Assembly: GCA_020073165.1 (NCBI GenBank)
Contig: JAIQFP010000010.1
Span: forward strand, 1 to 64,000
From: Terriglobia bacterium
GTDB lineage: Bacteria; Acidobacteriota; Terriglobia; Terriglobales; Acidobacteriaceae
DNA: 64,000 nucleotides
Direction: 5' to 3'
Part shown: positions 42,011 to 50,851 of the stretch, piece by piece
Position numbering within the stretch: position 1 is the first letter of the stretch
Layout of the letters: the number at the start of each line of letters is the position of its first letter
Made by a program: the position numbers and the translations under genes
Notes under the pieces: model-generated
What the model was told of the DNA's origin: nothing
What the model saw: only the letters and a program-made list of their open reading frames with translations
Database searches by the model: none

Positions 42011-43801
42011 TCACTGATCGTTCCCGTGCTTGGCCAGGAATTCCTGGGCGCCGGCCGCCCCGGGATATTTGGGATCGACCTCCAGAGCTTTCCTGTAATT
42101 GGCAACTGCCTTGGCCACATCCCCGGAGTCGAAGAGCGCCTCGGCGTAGCTGTCGTAGGTGTTGGCGGATTGCGGAAAATCCTCTGTGTTCATGCGGAAG
42201 ACAGCAATCGCTTCGGGATACTTCTTCAGGTTAAGCAGGGTGTAGCCGAGGCCGTTGATTTTCTCCTCCGACACCAGGGCGGACTTGGGGTCGCTCCGCC
42301 GGATGTTGAGCACCACCAGCCGCAATTTGGTCGCTCCTTGTTCAGCAGCCAGACCAGACAACGCAGTTGCCGACAGGTTGTCGAGGGGGTCGTTGTCATC
42401 GAGGTAGCGTTGCGCCTGCGCCGGGTTGGCTTCCAGTTCGTGTTGCAGTTGCTTGATCTGCCGCGGGTAGGCTGCGGGGACATCCTCCATCAACGCGGCC
42501 AGTTCGTTGTGATCCAGCCAGCGTCCGCGAACTGAGACCCCTGCAATCTTTCGAGTGTTGGAGATGTCGGCCAGGGGGTTCTGTTCGAGCAGCACCAGGT
42601 CCGCACGCTTGCCCGGCTCGATGGTCCCAAATTCCTGGGAACGCCGGAAATACCTGGCTGGATTCACGGTCGCGGTCTGCAGTGCCTGGAACGGTGTGAA
42701 GCCGTCGTTGACGTATTCCTGCAGTTCGTCGTGGAGTCCGAATCCGGCCACTGGTCCGACGTCGCTGGCGTCGGTGCCGGCCATGATGGGGACCCCGGCA
42801 TCTTCAAGCGCTTTCAGCAGTTTTCGCTGAAGCGCCAGTGAGCTGCGAATGCGCGGATAGAACTCGGGCTTGAATCCGTTCTTGTAGCGATTGGCAGCGG
42901 GCTGAAGGCTGGCGAAAATCCAGGGTGGGTCGTACTTGAGATCGGGCCGCTTCAGGTAGTTATCGAGGCTCGTTGCCTGCTCGACGATCGTGGCATAGGT
43001 AGAAAGGGTAGGAATCACCGAAACGCCGGACTGCGCGGTCAGCTGAACCGCGCCGGGAATGCGGGCTTCGTCGTAAACGATGTGGGAGTTGATGGCATCG
43101 TGCTGCGGATTGAAATAGGTGTAAGTGAATTCCTCCAGATGAGCAATGGACTGTCCCGATGCGAGGGTCAGCTCGAAATCGGGCTCCCGGGCGATGTGGC
43201 CCATCAGCAGCATGCCTTTGCGTTTGGCTTCGGCGATCAGGGAGGAATACTCGGCCTTCGACACCTGGTTGTAGATCTTCACGCCGTCGTATCCCAGCGA
43301 GGCTTGTTCATCCACCATGTGGACCGCTTGCTCCCCAGTGTGCGCCTGACCAAAGATCGGACCGGTGGTAAAAATGGTTGGGCCCAACAGGTCGCCGTCT
43401 GCGATCTGCTTTCGCCAAAGCAGGTGCGCGGGGCGGCCATCCAGGTTGAAGACAGTCGTGACCCCGTTCGCCAGAAACAGTGGGAACTCGGTGGGTGTTT
43501 GCAGGTGCACGTGGGCGTCGGTCAGCCCGGGGATCAGGTATTTCCCCTTGCTTTCGATGTGCCGTGTGCCGCGTGGAACATGCACGGTGGCCGAGGGTCC
43601 GATTTCGGCGATCTTGCCATCTCGGACGATGACGGTCTGGTCTTCCAGCACTTCGTCGTGGTTCATGGGAATGACGTTCACGTGCACGAAGGCCAGCGGT
43701 GGGTTCGTGGCTGCAACCGATGCCTGATTCAGGGGAATCCAGACACACGCGGACAGCACGAAGACAACAATTTGCTGAAACAGGTTTGTGGGTGCTCGCA
43801 T
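42011..43801 (-). CDS. Secreted amidohydrolase with C-terminal TPR repeats
   Basis: A 596-aa exported protein. The N-terminal signal is followed by an imidazolonepropionase-like metal-dependent hydrolase: DAHVHLQTPTEFP supplies the H-x-H pair, a metal Asp is in GTDASDVGPVAG, and the PGKRADLVLLEQNPLADI barrel closure is typical. From about residue 470 to the end come two or three TPR-like helices (LNLKKYPEAIAVFRMN, SGDVAKAVANYRKALEVDP). This combination is common in Acidobacteria; substrates are unknown. Confidence 0.88.
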   Translation of the reverse strand: MRAPTNLFQQIVVFVLSACVWIPLNQASVAATNPPLAFVHVNVIPMNHDEVLEDQTVIVRDGKIAEIGPSATVHVPRGTRHIESKGKYLIPGLTDAHVHLQTPTEFPLFLANGVTTVFNLDGRPAHLLWRKQIADGDLLGPTIFTTGPIFGQAHTGEQAVHMVDEQASLGYDGVKIYNQVSKAEYSSLIAEAKRKGMLLMGHIAREPDFELTLASGQSIAHLEEFTYTYFNPQHDAINSHIVYDEARIPGAVQLTAQSGVSVIPTLSTYATIVEQATSLDNYLKRPDLKYDPPWIFASLQPAANRYKNGFKPEFYPRIRSSLALQRKLLKALEDAGVPIMAGTDASDVGPVAGFGLHDELQEYVNDGFTPFQALQTATVNPARYFRRSQEFGTIEPGKRADLVLLEQNPLADISNTRKIAGVSVRGRWLDHNELAALMEDVPAAYPRQIKQLQHELEANPAQAQRYLDDNDPLDNLSATALSGLAAEQGATKLRLVVLNIRRSDPKSALVSEEKINGLGYTLLNLKKYPEAIAVFRMNTEDFPQSANTYDSYAEALFDSGDVAKAVANYRKALEVDPKYPGAAGAQEFLAKHGNDQ

Positions 43802-43913
43802 ACGAGGCGCTCGGTAGAGAGACGGGGCTGCCCGGGAAATGTCACCGGCTCGGCCCCCAGTCTAGCTGGAATGTTAGAATCAGGTTCTCGTTCAGAAAAC
43901 CTGGGATTTCCTA

Positions 43914-44207
43914 ATGAGCCGATCCATGGAACATGCCGGAGCAGCGCTGGAGAAGATCGTGGTGGGCGCTGTGCGCCGGGCTCCGTCCCAGGAAGGGCCG
44001 GTGTTGGCATGGCCGCTGGCGTGCGGGGCGAAAGTTGCGGAGCGGACGCGGGCCCTGGGTTTTGCTGCGGGGATTCTGCGGGTTGAAGTGCCGGATGCAG
44101 GCTGGCGGGCGGAGTTGCGGGAACTGGCGCCGCGGTATCTGGCGTTGATCAATCGCTATGTAGTCGAGAGAGTGGATCGGATTGAATTTGTGATTCGGTC
44201 CAGTTAG
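43914..44207 (+). CDS. DUF721 (DciA-like) protein
   Basis: A 97-aa protein with the DUF721 pattern: LAWPLACGAKVAERTRALGFAAGILRVEV, then WRAELRELAPRYLALINRYV. The domain is that of DciA, the helicase-loading ancestor of DnaC; this short version contains only the KH-like core. It is divergent from the amidohydrolase and upstream of gatCA. Its role here may be in replication, but a short DUF721 could also have been co-opted. Confidence 0.7.
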   Translation: MSRSMEHAGAALEKIVVGAVRRAPSQEGPVLAWPLACGAKVAERTRALGFAAGILRVEVPDAGWRAELRELAPRYLALINRYVVERVDRIEFVIRSS

Positions 44208-44249
44208 GCGCAATCTCGACTGCGCTGCACGCGATGCCGGGCTCGGCTC

Positions 44250-44270
44250 GGCCGGGTCAGAGACCCGGCC
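44250..44270. repeat. GC-rich palindrome (class B)
   Basis: GGCCGGGTC-AGA-GACCCGGCC, a 9-bp perfect stem, is followed by CCACAC. It lies in the short gap between the DUF721 gene and gatC. Confidence 0.65.
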
Positions 44271-44313
44271 CCACACTAGCATCCCAAGGGCCGGCGAGAC
44301 GAGGGCGCTCCTT

Positions 44314-44652
44314 ATGAAAGTCACCGAAAAGGACGTGAGTTACGTGGCTGATCTGGCCAACCTGGAACTCACCTCGGAAGAGCGTACCCGCATGGTGCGT
44401 GATCTTAACTCCATTCTCGGATACATCGACCGGCTCAACGAGTTGGATACCGCCAATGTGCCGCCCATGGCGCAGGTTTCGGACCGTTACGGCGTGGATC
44501 AATCGAAACAGGGAAGCGAGCGCTTCGCTTACGCCAGCCGGGAAGACGTTCACGAGGGCTTGCGGAAATCCTTGCCGCATGAGGAGGCGCTGCAAAATGC
44601 GCCCGAAGCGGACGGGATTTTTTTCAAAGTTCCCAAAGTTATTGAACGGTAA
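44314..44652 (+). CDS. gatC: Glutamyl-tRNA(Gln)/Asp-tRNA(Asn) amidotransferase subunit C
   Basis: A 112-aa Gat[22 protein letters not shown] and [14 protein letters not shown] are the defining segments. A C-terminal tail has [13 protein letters not shown], the expected end. The subunit stabilises GatA on GatB. gatA starts 13 bp downstream; gatB is not in this window. Confidence 0.92.
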   Translation: MKVTEKDVSYVADLANLELTSEERTRMVRDLNSILGYIDRLNELDTANVPPMAQVSDRYGVDQSKQGSERFAYASREDVHEGLRKSLPHEEALQNAPEADGIFFKVPKVIER

Positions 44653-44665
44653 CCTCAGTTTGGAC

Positions 44666-46093
44666 ATGAATCTCCTCACGATCGACGCCGCGCGTTCCGC
44701 CATTCAGGAACGCACGACCGCCGCCACGTCACTGGCGGAGTGGTTCTACACCATGATCGAGAAAAGTGATCCGCAGATTGGCGCGTACCTGACGCTTGCG
44801 AAGGAGCGGGCGCTGGCGAAGGCTGCGGAAATGGACGCGTTGGCGGCGAAGGGCGAGGAGTTGCCGCCGCTCGGTGGCGTGCCGGTTGCTGTCAAGGATG
44901 TCATGGTCACGCGCGGAGTGCGTAGCACAGCGGGCTCGAAGATCCTTGGCGATTACGTTCCACCGTATGACTGCACGGCGGTGGCGCGCATGGAAGCAGC
45001 GGGCGCAGTGGTGCTGGGAAAGACCAACTGCGACGAGTTTGCCATGGGGTCGTCGAACGAGAACTCGGCGTGGTGTCCGGTGCGCAATCCTCGCGATCTC
45101 AGCCGGGTGCCGGGCGGCTCGTCGGGAGGATCGGCGGCGGCGGTCGCAGCGGGTATGGCGGTCGCGGCACTCGGGTCGGATACCGGCGGCTCGATTCGCC
45201 AGCCAGCTTCGTTTTGCGGCGTGGTCGGGCTGATGCCTACCTATGGACGAGTCTCGCGGTATGGGTTGATTGCGTTTGCTTCGTCGCTCGACCACATTGG
45301 CCCGCTGACCAAGACGGTGAAGGATGCCGCCCTGGTGCTGCGTACGATTGCCGGCCGTGATCCCATGGATTCCACTTCTGCGGAGGTTCCGGTACCGGAT
45401 TACGTGGCCGAACTGCAGAAGCCGGTGCGCGGGCTGAAACTGGGCATGGCCAAGGAATACTTCGGCGAGGGGCTGGACGGGGAAGTTCGGAGCTCTGTCG
45501 AGGCCGCGATCCAGAAGCTAGCCGGACTCGGCTGCGAGATCGTGCCGGTCTCCCTGCCACATACCCAGTACGCGATTCCGACTTACTACATTGTCGCGAC
45601 GGCGGAAGCCTCGGCGAACCTCGCGCGTTTTGACGGTGTGCGTTACGGCCATCGGGCTCGCGACGCGCGCACGCTTTCCGACATGTACCGGCGCAGCCGT
45701 GATGAGGGCTTTGGTCCAGAGGTGAAGCGCCGCATCATGTTGGGGACGTACGCGTTGAGCGCGGGATATTACGATGCGTACTACCTGAAGGCGCAGCGCG
45801 TACGCACGCTGCTGACGCGCGATTTCGAAGAGGCATTCAAGAAGGTGGACGCGATCGTGACCCCGACGAGTCCGACTGCGGCGTTCAAGTTGGGAGAGAA
45901 AGTGGACGATCCTTTGGCCATGTATCTGGCCGACATCTATACCGTGACCGCCGATCTGGCGGGCATTCCGGGAATCTCGGTGCCCTGCGGCGAGACGAAA
46001 GAGAAGCTACCCATCGGGCTGCAGATTCTTGGACGGCATTTCGATGAGGCGACGATCCTGCGGCTGGCGCACGCGTACGAGCAGGCGAGTTGA
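44666..46093 (+). CDS. gatA: Aspartyl/glutamyl-tRNA amidotransferase subunit A
   Basis: A 475-aa amidase that frees ammonia from glutamine. The Ser-cisSer-Lys triad is readable: Lys in PVAVKDVM, Ser in [12 protein letters not shown], and the second Ser in [12 protein letters not shown]. It starts at ATG 44666, 13 bp after gatC. Full length compared with E. faecalis/A. aeolicus GatA. The enzyme makes Gln-tRNA or Asn-tRNA from misacylated forms. Confidence 0.95.
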   Translation: MNLLTIDAARSAIQERTTAATSLAEWFYTMIEKSDPQIGAYLTLAKERALAKAAEMDALAAKGEELPPLGGVPVAVKDVMVTRGVRSTAGSKILGDYVPPYDCTAVARMEAAGAVVLGKTNCDEFAMGSSNENSAWCPVRNPRDLSRVPGGSSGGSAAAVAAGMAVAALGSDTGGSIRQPASFCGVVGLMPTYGRVSRYGLIAFASSLDHIGPLTKTVKDAALVLRTIAGRDPMDSTSAEVPVPDYVAELQKPVRGLKLGMAKEYFGEGLDGEVRSSVEAAIQKLAGLGCEIVPVSLPHTQYAIPTYYIVATAEASANLARFDGVRYGHRARDARTLSDMYRRSRDEGFGPEVKRRIMLGTYALSAGYYDAYYLKAQRVRTLLTRDFEEAFKKVDAIVTPTSPTAAFKLGEKVDDPLAMYLADIYTVTADLAGIPGISVPCGETKEKLPIGLQILGRHFDEATILRLAHAYEQAS

Positions 46094-46107
46094 GCAGGTC
46101 TCGGGTG

Positions 46108-46968
46108 TCAGGTCTCGGGTCGCAGGTCCACCGGGACGGGTTGCCTCACGTACGCCATCCGGAGCAGAGTTCTTTCCGAGAAGGGAACGTAAAGTAGTCC
46201 CGCGGTCGCCGCGAAGGCCGCGCCGAAGCCGATCTTCTCGGTGAGGAGGAAGGGCGCCACTGCCCAGAGCTGGTCGAGCGGCAGAATCAGCAGAAACAGG
46301 CGCTCGAATTTCTCCCGCAGGCGCCGGTAGTCGAAGCCCACCGCCGACATTAGGTAACAGCGGACGATGATTCCCACCCCCGCGGTCACGATCACGCCGG
46401 TGACAATGGCGAACGAGCCCCAGCCGGGCAGAAAGGCGTCGGTGATACGATCGACGTCTTGCAGGTGGAACAGCGCCACCAGATAGAAGATCAGGTACAT
46501 GAGCTGAATCAGGGCGAAGAGGCCGCGCGTGAGCCCGCGATGGGGCGGGGGAACATCGAGGTCGGGATGAAGGGCGGCCGGAGACGCAGCAAGCTGCGTC
46601 TCTACAGGGGAGACATGCACGTCAGCGCGTTCAACCGCGGCGAGGAACCGGTATCCGCGGCGGGCCAGAGTCTCGATGTAGCGCGAGCTGGAGGCGGAAT
46701 CGCCCAGCGCCTCGCGCAATTTGTTCACCGCGGTGTTCAGGCTGTGATCGAAATCCACGAAGGTGTCCGCCGGCCAGAGTTTCTGGCGAAGCTCTTCGCG
46801 GGTGACCACGTCTCCAGGCCGTTCCAGCAGCAAGGCGAGCACCTGGAAAGGCTGTTCCTGCAAGCGGATGCGAATGCCGCTTTTGCGGAGCTCGCCCGCC
46901 GCGAGATCCACCTCGAACACTCCGAAGCGGAGAATCCGCCCAGCGGGGCTGGCTTGCGGTGTCGGCAT
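46108..46968 (-). CDS. Winged-helix (OmpR/CadC-type) DNA-binding protein with four membrane helices
   Basis: A 286-aa protein. Residues about 5-110 form an OmpR/CadC-like winged helix (FGVFEVDLAAGELRKSG...NTAVNKLREALGDS...IETLARRGYRF). Instead of CadC's single helix and periplasmic sensor, the rest holds about four hydrophobic segments. A class B palindrome encodes part of the linker, and the last residues are encoded by a class A half-repeat (46096-46129). It likely senses a membrane signal; the target is unknown. Confidence 0.78.
   Translation of the reverse strand: MPTPQASPAGRILRFGVFEVDLAAGELRKSGIRIRLQEQPFQVLALLLERPGDVVTREELRQKLWPADTFVDFDHSLNTAVNKLREALGDSASSSRYIETLARRGYRFLAAVERADVHVSPVETQLAASPAALHPDLDVPPPHRGLTRGLFALIQLMYLIFYLVALFHLQDVDRITDAFLPGWGSFAIVTGVIVTAGVGIIVRCYLMSAVGFDYRRLREKFERLFLLILPLDQLWAVAPFLLTEKIGFGAAFAATAGLLYVPFSERTLLRMAYVRQPVPVDLRPET
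46581..46602. repeat. Palindrome in frame inside the winged-helix gene (class B)
   Basis: The same GAGACGCAGC-AA-GCTGCGTCTC hairpin as at 40866-40887, with the following TAC also shared. It encodes part of the linker between the DNA-binding domain and the first membrane helix. Confidence 0.8.
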
Positions 46969-47081
46969 AGGACAAGAGGCGTAGTTTAGCACCCGGGAAA
47001 ACCGGCCGCCGGGAAGCGCTGCGCCGGGGCTGGCTCTGGGGCCTTGTCGTTTGGCTTCGGATTCGGCGTTACAATGGGGCC

Positions 47082-47249
47082 GTGTCCGGAGCCCAGCCAC
47101 AACCGAAGCTGGAACCGACGCCGCCTGAACGGCACCCCAAGCCGCACGTGTACACGCTGGAAGCCACCGGGCTGCTGATCATCGCCATCGTGATTCTGAT
47201 TCTTACCCTGGCCCGCTACTGGCACCACATTCCCTGGGGTGCACGCTGA
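47082..47249 (+). CDS. Small single-pass membrane protein (55 aa), unknown
   Basis: The GTG start leads to a Pro/Gln-rich N-terminus and then one hydrophobic helix (TGLLIIAIVILILTLAR, about residues 29-45). The stop lies 2 bp before the miaA start, so the pair is probably co-translated. No known family. The tight spacing and clear membrane helix support a real gene. Confidence 0.5.
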   Translation: MSGAQPQPKLEPTPPERHPKPHVYTLEATGLLIIAIVILILTLARYWHHIPWGAR

Positions 47250-47251
47250 AC

Positions 47252-48187
47252 GTGGCCCGTGAGCCGTTGCTGGTGGTTGTGCTGGGGCCAACCGCGAGCG
47301 GTAAAACCGCGCTGTCGCTGGCGTTAGCTGAGCGCTTCGGCGGCGAAATCGTGAACTGCGATTCCGTCGCCATGTACCGCGAGTTCGAGATCGGCACCGC
47401 GAAACCCAGCGCCGCCGAGCGAGTTCGGGCTCCCCAACATCTGCTCGATATCATTGATCCCCTCGCGTACATCACGGCTGGGGAGTACGCGCGGCGGGCG
47501 CGGCCAGTGCTGCGAGAGATCGCGAAGCGGAAAAAGCTCCCCATTGTGGTGGGTGGGACAGGGCTGTACCTGCGTGCCCTGTTGGAGGGCCTTTTCCCCG
47601 GCCCGGAGCGTTCGGAAGAGCTGCGCGAACGTATGCGGCAGCGGGCACGGCAGAAAGGATCCGGCTATCTGCACCGCCTTCTGCGCCGGCTCGATCCACC
47701 CGCCGCGGCGAGAGTCCACGCCAACGACGCGCCCAAGCTAATTCGTGCCATAGAAGTTTGCATCGCGTCACGACAGAGGATAACGGAGATGTGGAAACAC
47801 GGTCGCGACTCTTTGACCGGGTTCCGCATTCTGCGGCTGGGATTGAATCCGGACCGCGACCAGCTCTACCGGCGGATCAATGCCCGCGCGCAGCGCATGT
47901 TCGAGTCTGGGCTGGTGGAAGAGACCCAGCGGTTGCTGGAAAAGTACGGCGAGGCGGCCCGGCCGTTTTACTCTCTGGGCTACAAGCAAGCCGTGCAGTT
48001 GCTGCGACGCGAGATTGACCGCGATGCGGCCGTGGCCGCCGCGCAGCAAGCGCATCGCAACTATGCCAAGCGGCAGATGACATGGTTCCGCCGGGAGCCG
48101 GAGGTGCGATGGCTGGCGGGATTTGGAGATGATCCTGAGATCCAGCAAGAGGCCATGGCCTGCCTGGCCGCTGAGCCCAGAGCCTAA
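47252..48187 (+). CDS. miaA: tRNA dimethylallyltransferase MiaA
   Basis: A 311-aa enzyme that isopentenylates A37 of tRNAs reading UNN codons. The P-loop GPTASGKTALSLALA and DSVAMYREFEIGTAKP are diagnostic, as is the tRNA-binding RRLDPPAAARVHANDAP region. It starts at GTG 47252. Its last six residues (AAEPRA) are encoded by a class A repeat spanning the stop codon. Confidence 0.95.
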   Translation: MAREPLLVVVLGPTASGKTALSLALAERFGGEIVNCDSVAMYREFEIGTAKPSAAERVRAPQHLLDIIDPLAYITAGEYARRARPVLREIAKRKKLPIVVGGTGLYLRALLEGLFPGPERSEELRERMRQRARQKGSGYLHRLLRRLDPPAAARVHANDAPKLIRAIEVCIASRQRITEMWKHGRDSLTGFRILRLGLNPDRDQLYRRINARAQRMFESGLVEETQRLLEKYGEAARPFYSLGYKQAVQLLRREIDRDAAVAAAQQAHRNYAKRQMTWFRREPEVRWLAGFGDDPEIQQEAMACLAAEPRA

Positions 48188-48206
48188 AGCCCAGCGCCTG
48201 AGCCCG
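48171..48206. repeat. Tandem-unit repeat across the miaA stop (class A half)
   Basis: Imperfect units GAGCCCA, GAGCCTA, AAGCCCA, GCGCCTG, the reverse complement of the repeat between iscR and iscS. No partner arm is seen. It provides the miaA C-terminus. Confidence 0.55.
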
Positions 48207-48233
48207 ATGCCCACTTCGTGCTATCGTCTGCTC

Positions 48234-50141
48234 ATGAGTCCCCGCGCCCTTTTCCTGGTCGCCCTGGTGTGCCTGCTGGGCGCGCCCGCCTTTCCGAAGG
48301 AAAAGTACCAGCAACCCGGCCCGGTTCATCTCGGTCGCGATGGCGACAAATGGGCGGAGAAGACGCTGCGCAAGCTCTCCCTGGAAGAAAAAGTCGGACA
48401 GCTCTTCATGGTCTGGGTACGCGCGCAATTCTTGAATGTGGACAGTCCCGAGTATCTGCAGCTGCGCGACACCATTCAGAAATATCATCTCGGTTTGCTG
48501 GGGATGACGGTGCAAGCCGACGGTCCGTTCCTCTACCGCAATCAGCCCTTGGAAGCGGCCGTGCTGCTCAACCGGCTGCAGCAGGATTCCAAGCTGCCGC
48601 TCTTGATTGCTGCGGATTTTGAGCGCGGCGTATCCATGCGTCTGTACGGGGCGACGGTGTTTCCACATGCCATGGCATTTGGCGCCGCCGGCAAGCGGGA
48701 GTACGCCGAAGCCTTCGGGCGCATCACCGCGCAGGAAGCCCGTGCCATCGGCGTGCAGTGGAATTTCTTTCCGGTGGCGGACGTGAACTCGAATCCGTCG
48801 AATCCCATCATCAACACGCGTGCGTTCGGCGAAGATCCGCAGCAGGTGGGGGACCTGGTGGCTGCTTACATCCAAGGGGCACGGGCCCACGGAATGCTGA
48901 CTACGGCCAAGCACTTTCCCGGGCACGGCGACACCGGCACCGACTCGCATCTGGGAGTGGCACAGGTGACCGGCGACCTGGCGCGGTTGCAAGCAGTGGA
49001 ACTAGCTCCCTTCCGCAAGGCGATTGCCGCCGGCGTGGATTCCGTGATGGTGACCCACGTCTCTGTGCCGGCGCTCGAGCCTGACCCAAACCGAGTGGCC
49101 ACGACCTCGCCCGCCATCACGACCGGGTTGCTGAAGAACCAACTGGGTTTCAAGGGAATTGTGGTCACGGATGCACTCGACATGGCAGGCCTCACCCGTC
49201 TTTATGCGGCGGACATCGGCCGCGCCGCGGTGGATGCATTCAAGGCGGGCAATGACGTGCTGATTATCCCGGTTGACCTGGATGCTTCGTATCAGGCTGT
49301 CCTCGAAGCTGCGCGCAACGGCGAGATCCCCCGGGCGCAACTCGACGCGTCCGTGCTCAAGATCTTGAAAGCAAAGGCGTCGGTGGGCCTCCAGAAGACA
49401 CGATTGGTGAACGTGGAGGCGCTCTCCACCCAGGTCGGCAAACCCGCGAACCTGGCGATGGGCCAGCAGATCTCCGACGATGCCATCACCCTGGTGCGCG
49501 ACAACGGTAAGCTCCTGCCGCTGAAACAATCGGGAACTGTGAAGGCCGGGCTTCCGTATCAAAGAGTAGAGGAAGTGGGCGGTCGGCTGGTAGTCGTCAT
49601 TTTCCTGGACGACGTGCGCATGGACTCTGGCCGCGGGCTGGAACACGAGATTCGCACGCGCGTGCCCGATGCGCGCGTGGTGTACGTGGATCCGCGCATT
49701 GCGGCTGCGATGTCGCACGATGTGGCAAACGCTGTGGACCAAGCGCAGAAGGTGGTCGCTGCCGTGTATGTGGTACCCACCGCCGGGAAGGCGATGAGGG
49801 TGGACGGACGCTTAAAGAACTCGGTATCGTTGCCCGACGCCAGCGGCGAGCTGTTGCAGTCCATCCTGGATCGAGCCGCAGGGAGAACCGTGGTGCTGGC
49901 CATGGGAAACCCCTACTTGGCGGACGATTTTCCCGCAATTCAAAACTATGTTTGTGCGTATTCCAACGCAACCGTTTCGGAGGTCAGCGCGGCCAAGGCG
50001 TTGTTCGGTGAAATCGCCATCCGCGGTCACCTGCCCGTCACCATCCCGAACTTCGCCGCACGAGGCGCGGGAATCGAGCGGCCGCCCCAGGTCGCACATG
50101 GAGGTTTTCAAGATGCGCATCCTAAGTCTCCAGAACGCTAG
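48234..50141 (+). CDS. Secreted GH3 beta-N-acetylhexosaminidase-like enzyme
   Basis: A 635-aa exported protein. ATG 48234 opens a signal peptide (RALFLVALVCLLGAPAFP). The GH3 catalytic domain has the NagZ-type KHFPGHGDTGTDSH motif (His/Asp acid-base dyad) and the nucleophile Asp in IVVTDALDM. A second alpha/beta domain follows (about residues 405-620), absent from short NagZ enzymes. It probably hydrolyses N-acetylglucosamine linkages in peptidoglycan or chitin-like glycans outside the cytoplasm. Confidence 0.9.
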   Translation: MSPRALFLVALVCLLGAPAFPKEKYQQPGPVHLGRDGDKWAEKTLRKLSLEEKVGQLFMVWVRAQFLNVDSPEYLQLRDTIQKYHLGLLGMTVQADGPFLYRNQPLEAAVLLNRLQQDSKLPLLIAADFERGVSMRLYGATVFPHAMAFGAAGKREYAEAFGRITAQEARAIGVQWNFFPVADVNSNPSNPIINTRAFGEDPQQVGDLVAAYIQGARAHGMLTTAKHFPGHGDTGTDSHLGVAQVTGDLARLQAVELAPFRKAIAAGVDSVMVTHVSVPALEPDPNRVATTSPAITTGLLKNQLGFKGIVVTDALDMAGLTRLYAADIGRAAVDAFKAGNDVLIIPVDLDASYQAVLEAARNGEIPRAQLDASVLKILKAKASVGLQKTRLVNVEALSTQVGKPANLAMGQQISDDAITLVRDNGKLLPLKQSGTVKAGLPYQRVEEVGGRLVVVIFLDDVRMDSGRGLEHEIRTRVPDARVVYVDPRIAAAMSHDVANAVDQAQKVVAAVYVVPTAGKAMRVDGRLKNSVSLPDASGELLQSILDRAAGRTVVLAMGNPYLADDFPAIQNYVCAYSNATVSEVSAAKALFGEIAIRGHLPVTIPNFAARGAGIERPPQVAHGGFQDAHPKSPER

Positions 50142-50718
50142 TTCGCGGCTCGTCCTGGTACTGGCGTTCTCTGCCCTGCTGGTTCTGGCGGCCTGCAGCA
50201 TCAACGTGAAGAAGGACAAGACCGGGACGGAGAAGAAAGTCGACATCGAAACCCCGGTGGGTGGAATTCATGTCAGCAAAGATGCCGACGTGCGTGACGT
50301 GGGCCTGCCGGTGTATCCCGGGGCGCGAGTGAAAGAGAAAGCCGAGAACGGCGAGGAGAAGAGCGCCAATGTCAACATTTCCAGCGGCCTGTTTGGCCTG
50401 AAGGTGGTGGCGATTGAGTACCAGTCGGATGATCCACCGGAAAAGCTCATCGCGTTTTACAAAGATCAATTGAAGAAGTACGGCAACGTGCTGGAATGCC
50501 ACACCAACAAGCACGGCGGCGATGTCGAAATCAATAAGACAGGCCACGATTCCGAAGGTCCCAAAGACGTCAAGTGTCCGAGTGACAACACCGGCAACAC
50601 CGTGGAACTCAAGGTGGGGACCGAGGATAACCAGCACATTGTGGCCATTGAACCACGCGGCAAGGGAGCCGACTTCGCGCTGGTATTTGTGCAGACCCGC
50701 GGCAAAGAGACAATCTGA
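50113..50718 (+). CDS. Lipoprotein, unknown
   Basis: A 201-aa exported lipoprotein. ATG 50113 is preceded by GGAGG within the end of the GH3 gene, and a lipobox (LLVLAACS) is clear at about residues 19-26. The mature part is charged, with Lys/Glu-rich segments, and no known domain was recognised. It overlaps the GH3 gene by 29 bp, so it is probably translated with it. Confidence 0.75.
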   Translation: MRILSLQNASSRLVLVLAFSALLVLAACSINVKKDKTGTEKKVDIETPVGGIHVSKDADVRDVGLPVYPGARVKEKAENGEEKSANVNISSGLFGLKVVAIEYQSDDPPEKLIAFYKDQLKKYGNVLECHTNKHGGDVEINKTGHDSEGPKDVKCPSDNTGNTVELKVGTEDNQHIVAIEPRGKGADFALVFVQTRGKETI

Positions 50719-50733
50719 GCAGAACCAGACTTG

Positions 50734-50803
50734 CCACAGAGTCACAGTGACAACAGAGAAACAAGTCATTGCATTTCTTCTCTGTGCCTCTGTGCTTCTG
50801 TGG
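50734..50803. repeat. Inverted tandem-unit repeat (class A, CTCTGTG type)
   Basis: The left arm CCACAGAGTCACAGTGACAA (50734-50753) continues with CAGAGAAA. The right arm (50774-50803) reads TTTCTTCTCTGTGCCTCTGTG and so on to TTCTGTGG. The arms are about 12 bp apart. Units resembling CTCTGTG are common in many bacterial intergenic repeats. Confidence 0.65.
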
Positions 50804-50851
50804 TTAAGGCTTCCTTGTTTCCTTCCTGAGGCTGCGGTACCTTGAAAGGTA

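Noticed and set aside
44399-44665. Longer gatA start overlapping gatC
   Set aside because: The region codes for gatC in another frame; the conserved GatA N-terminus starts at ATG 44666.
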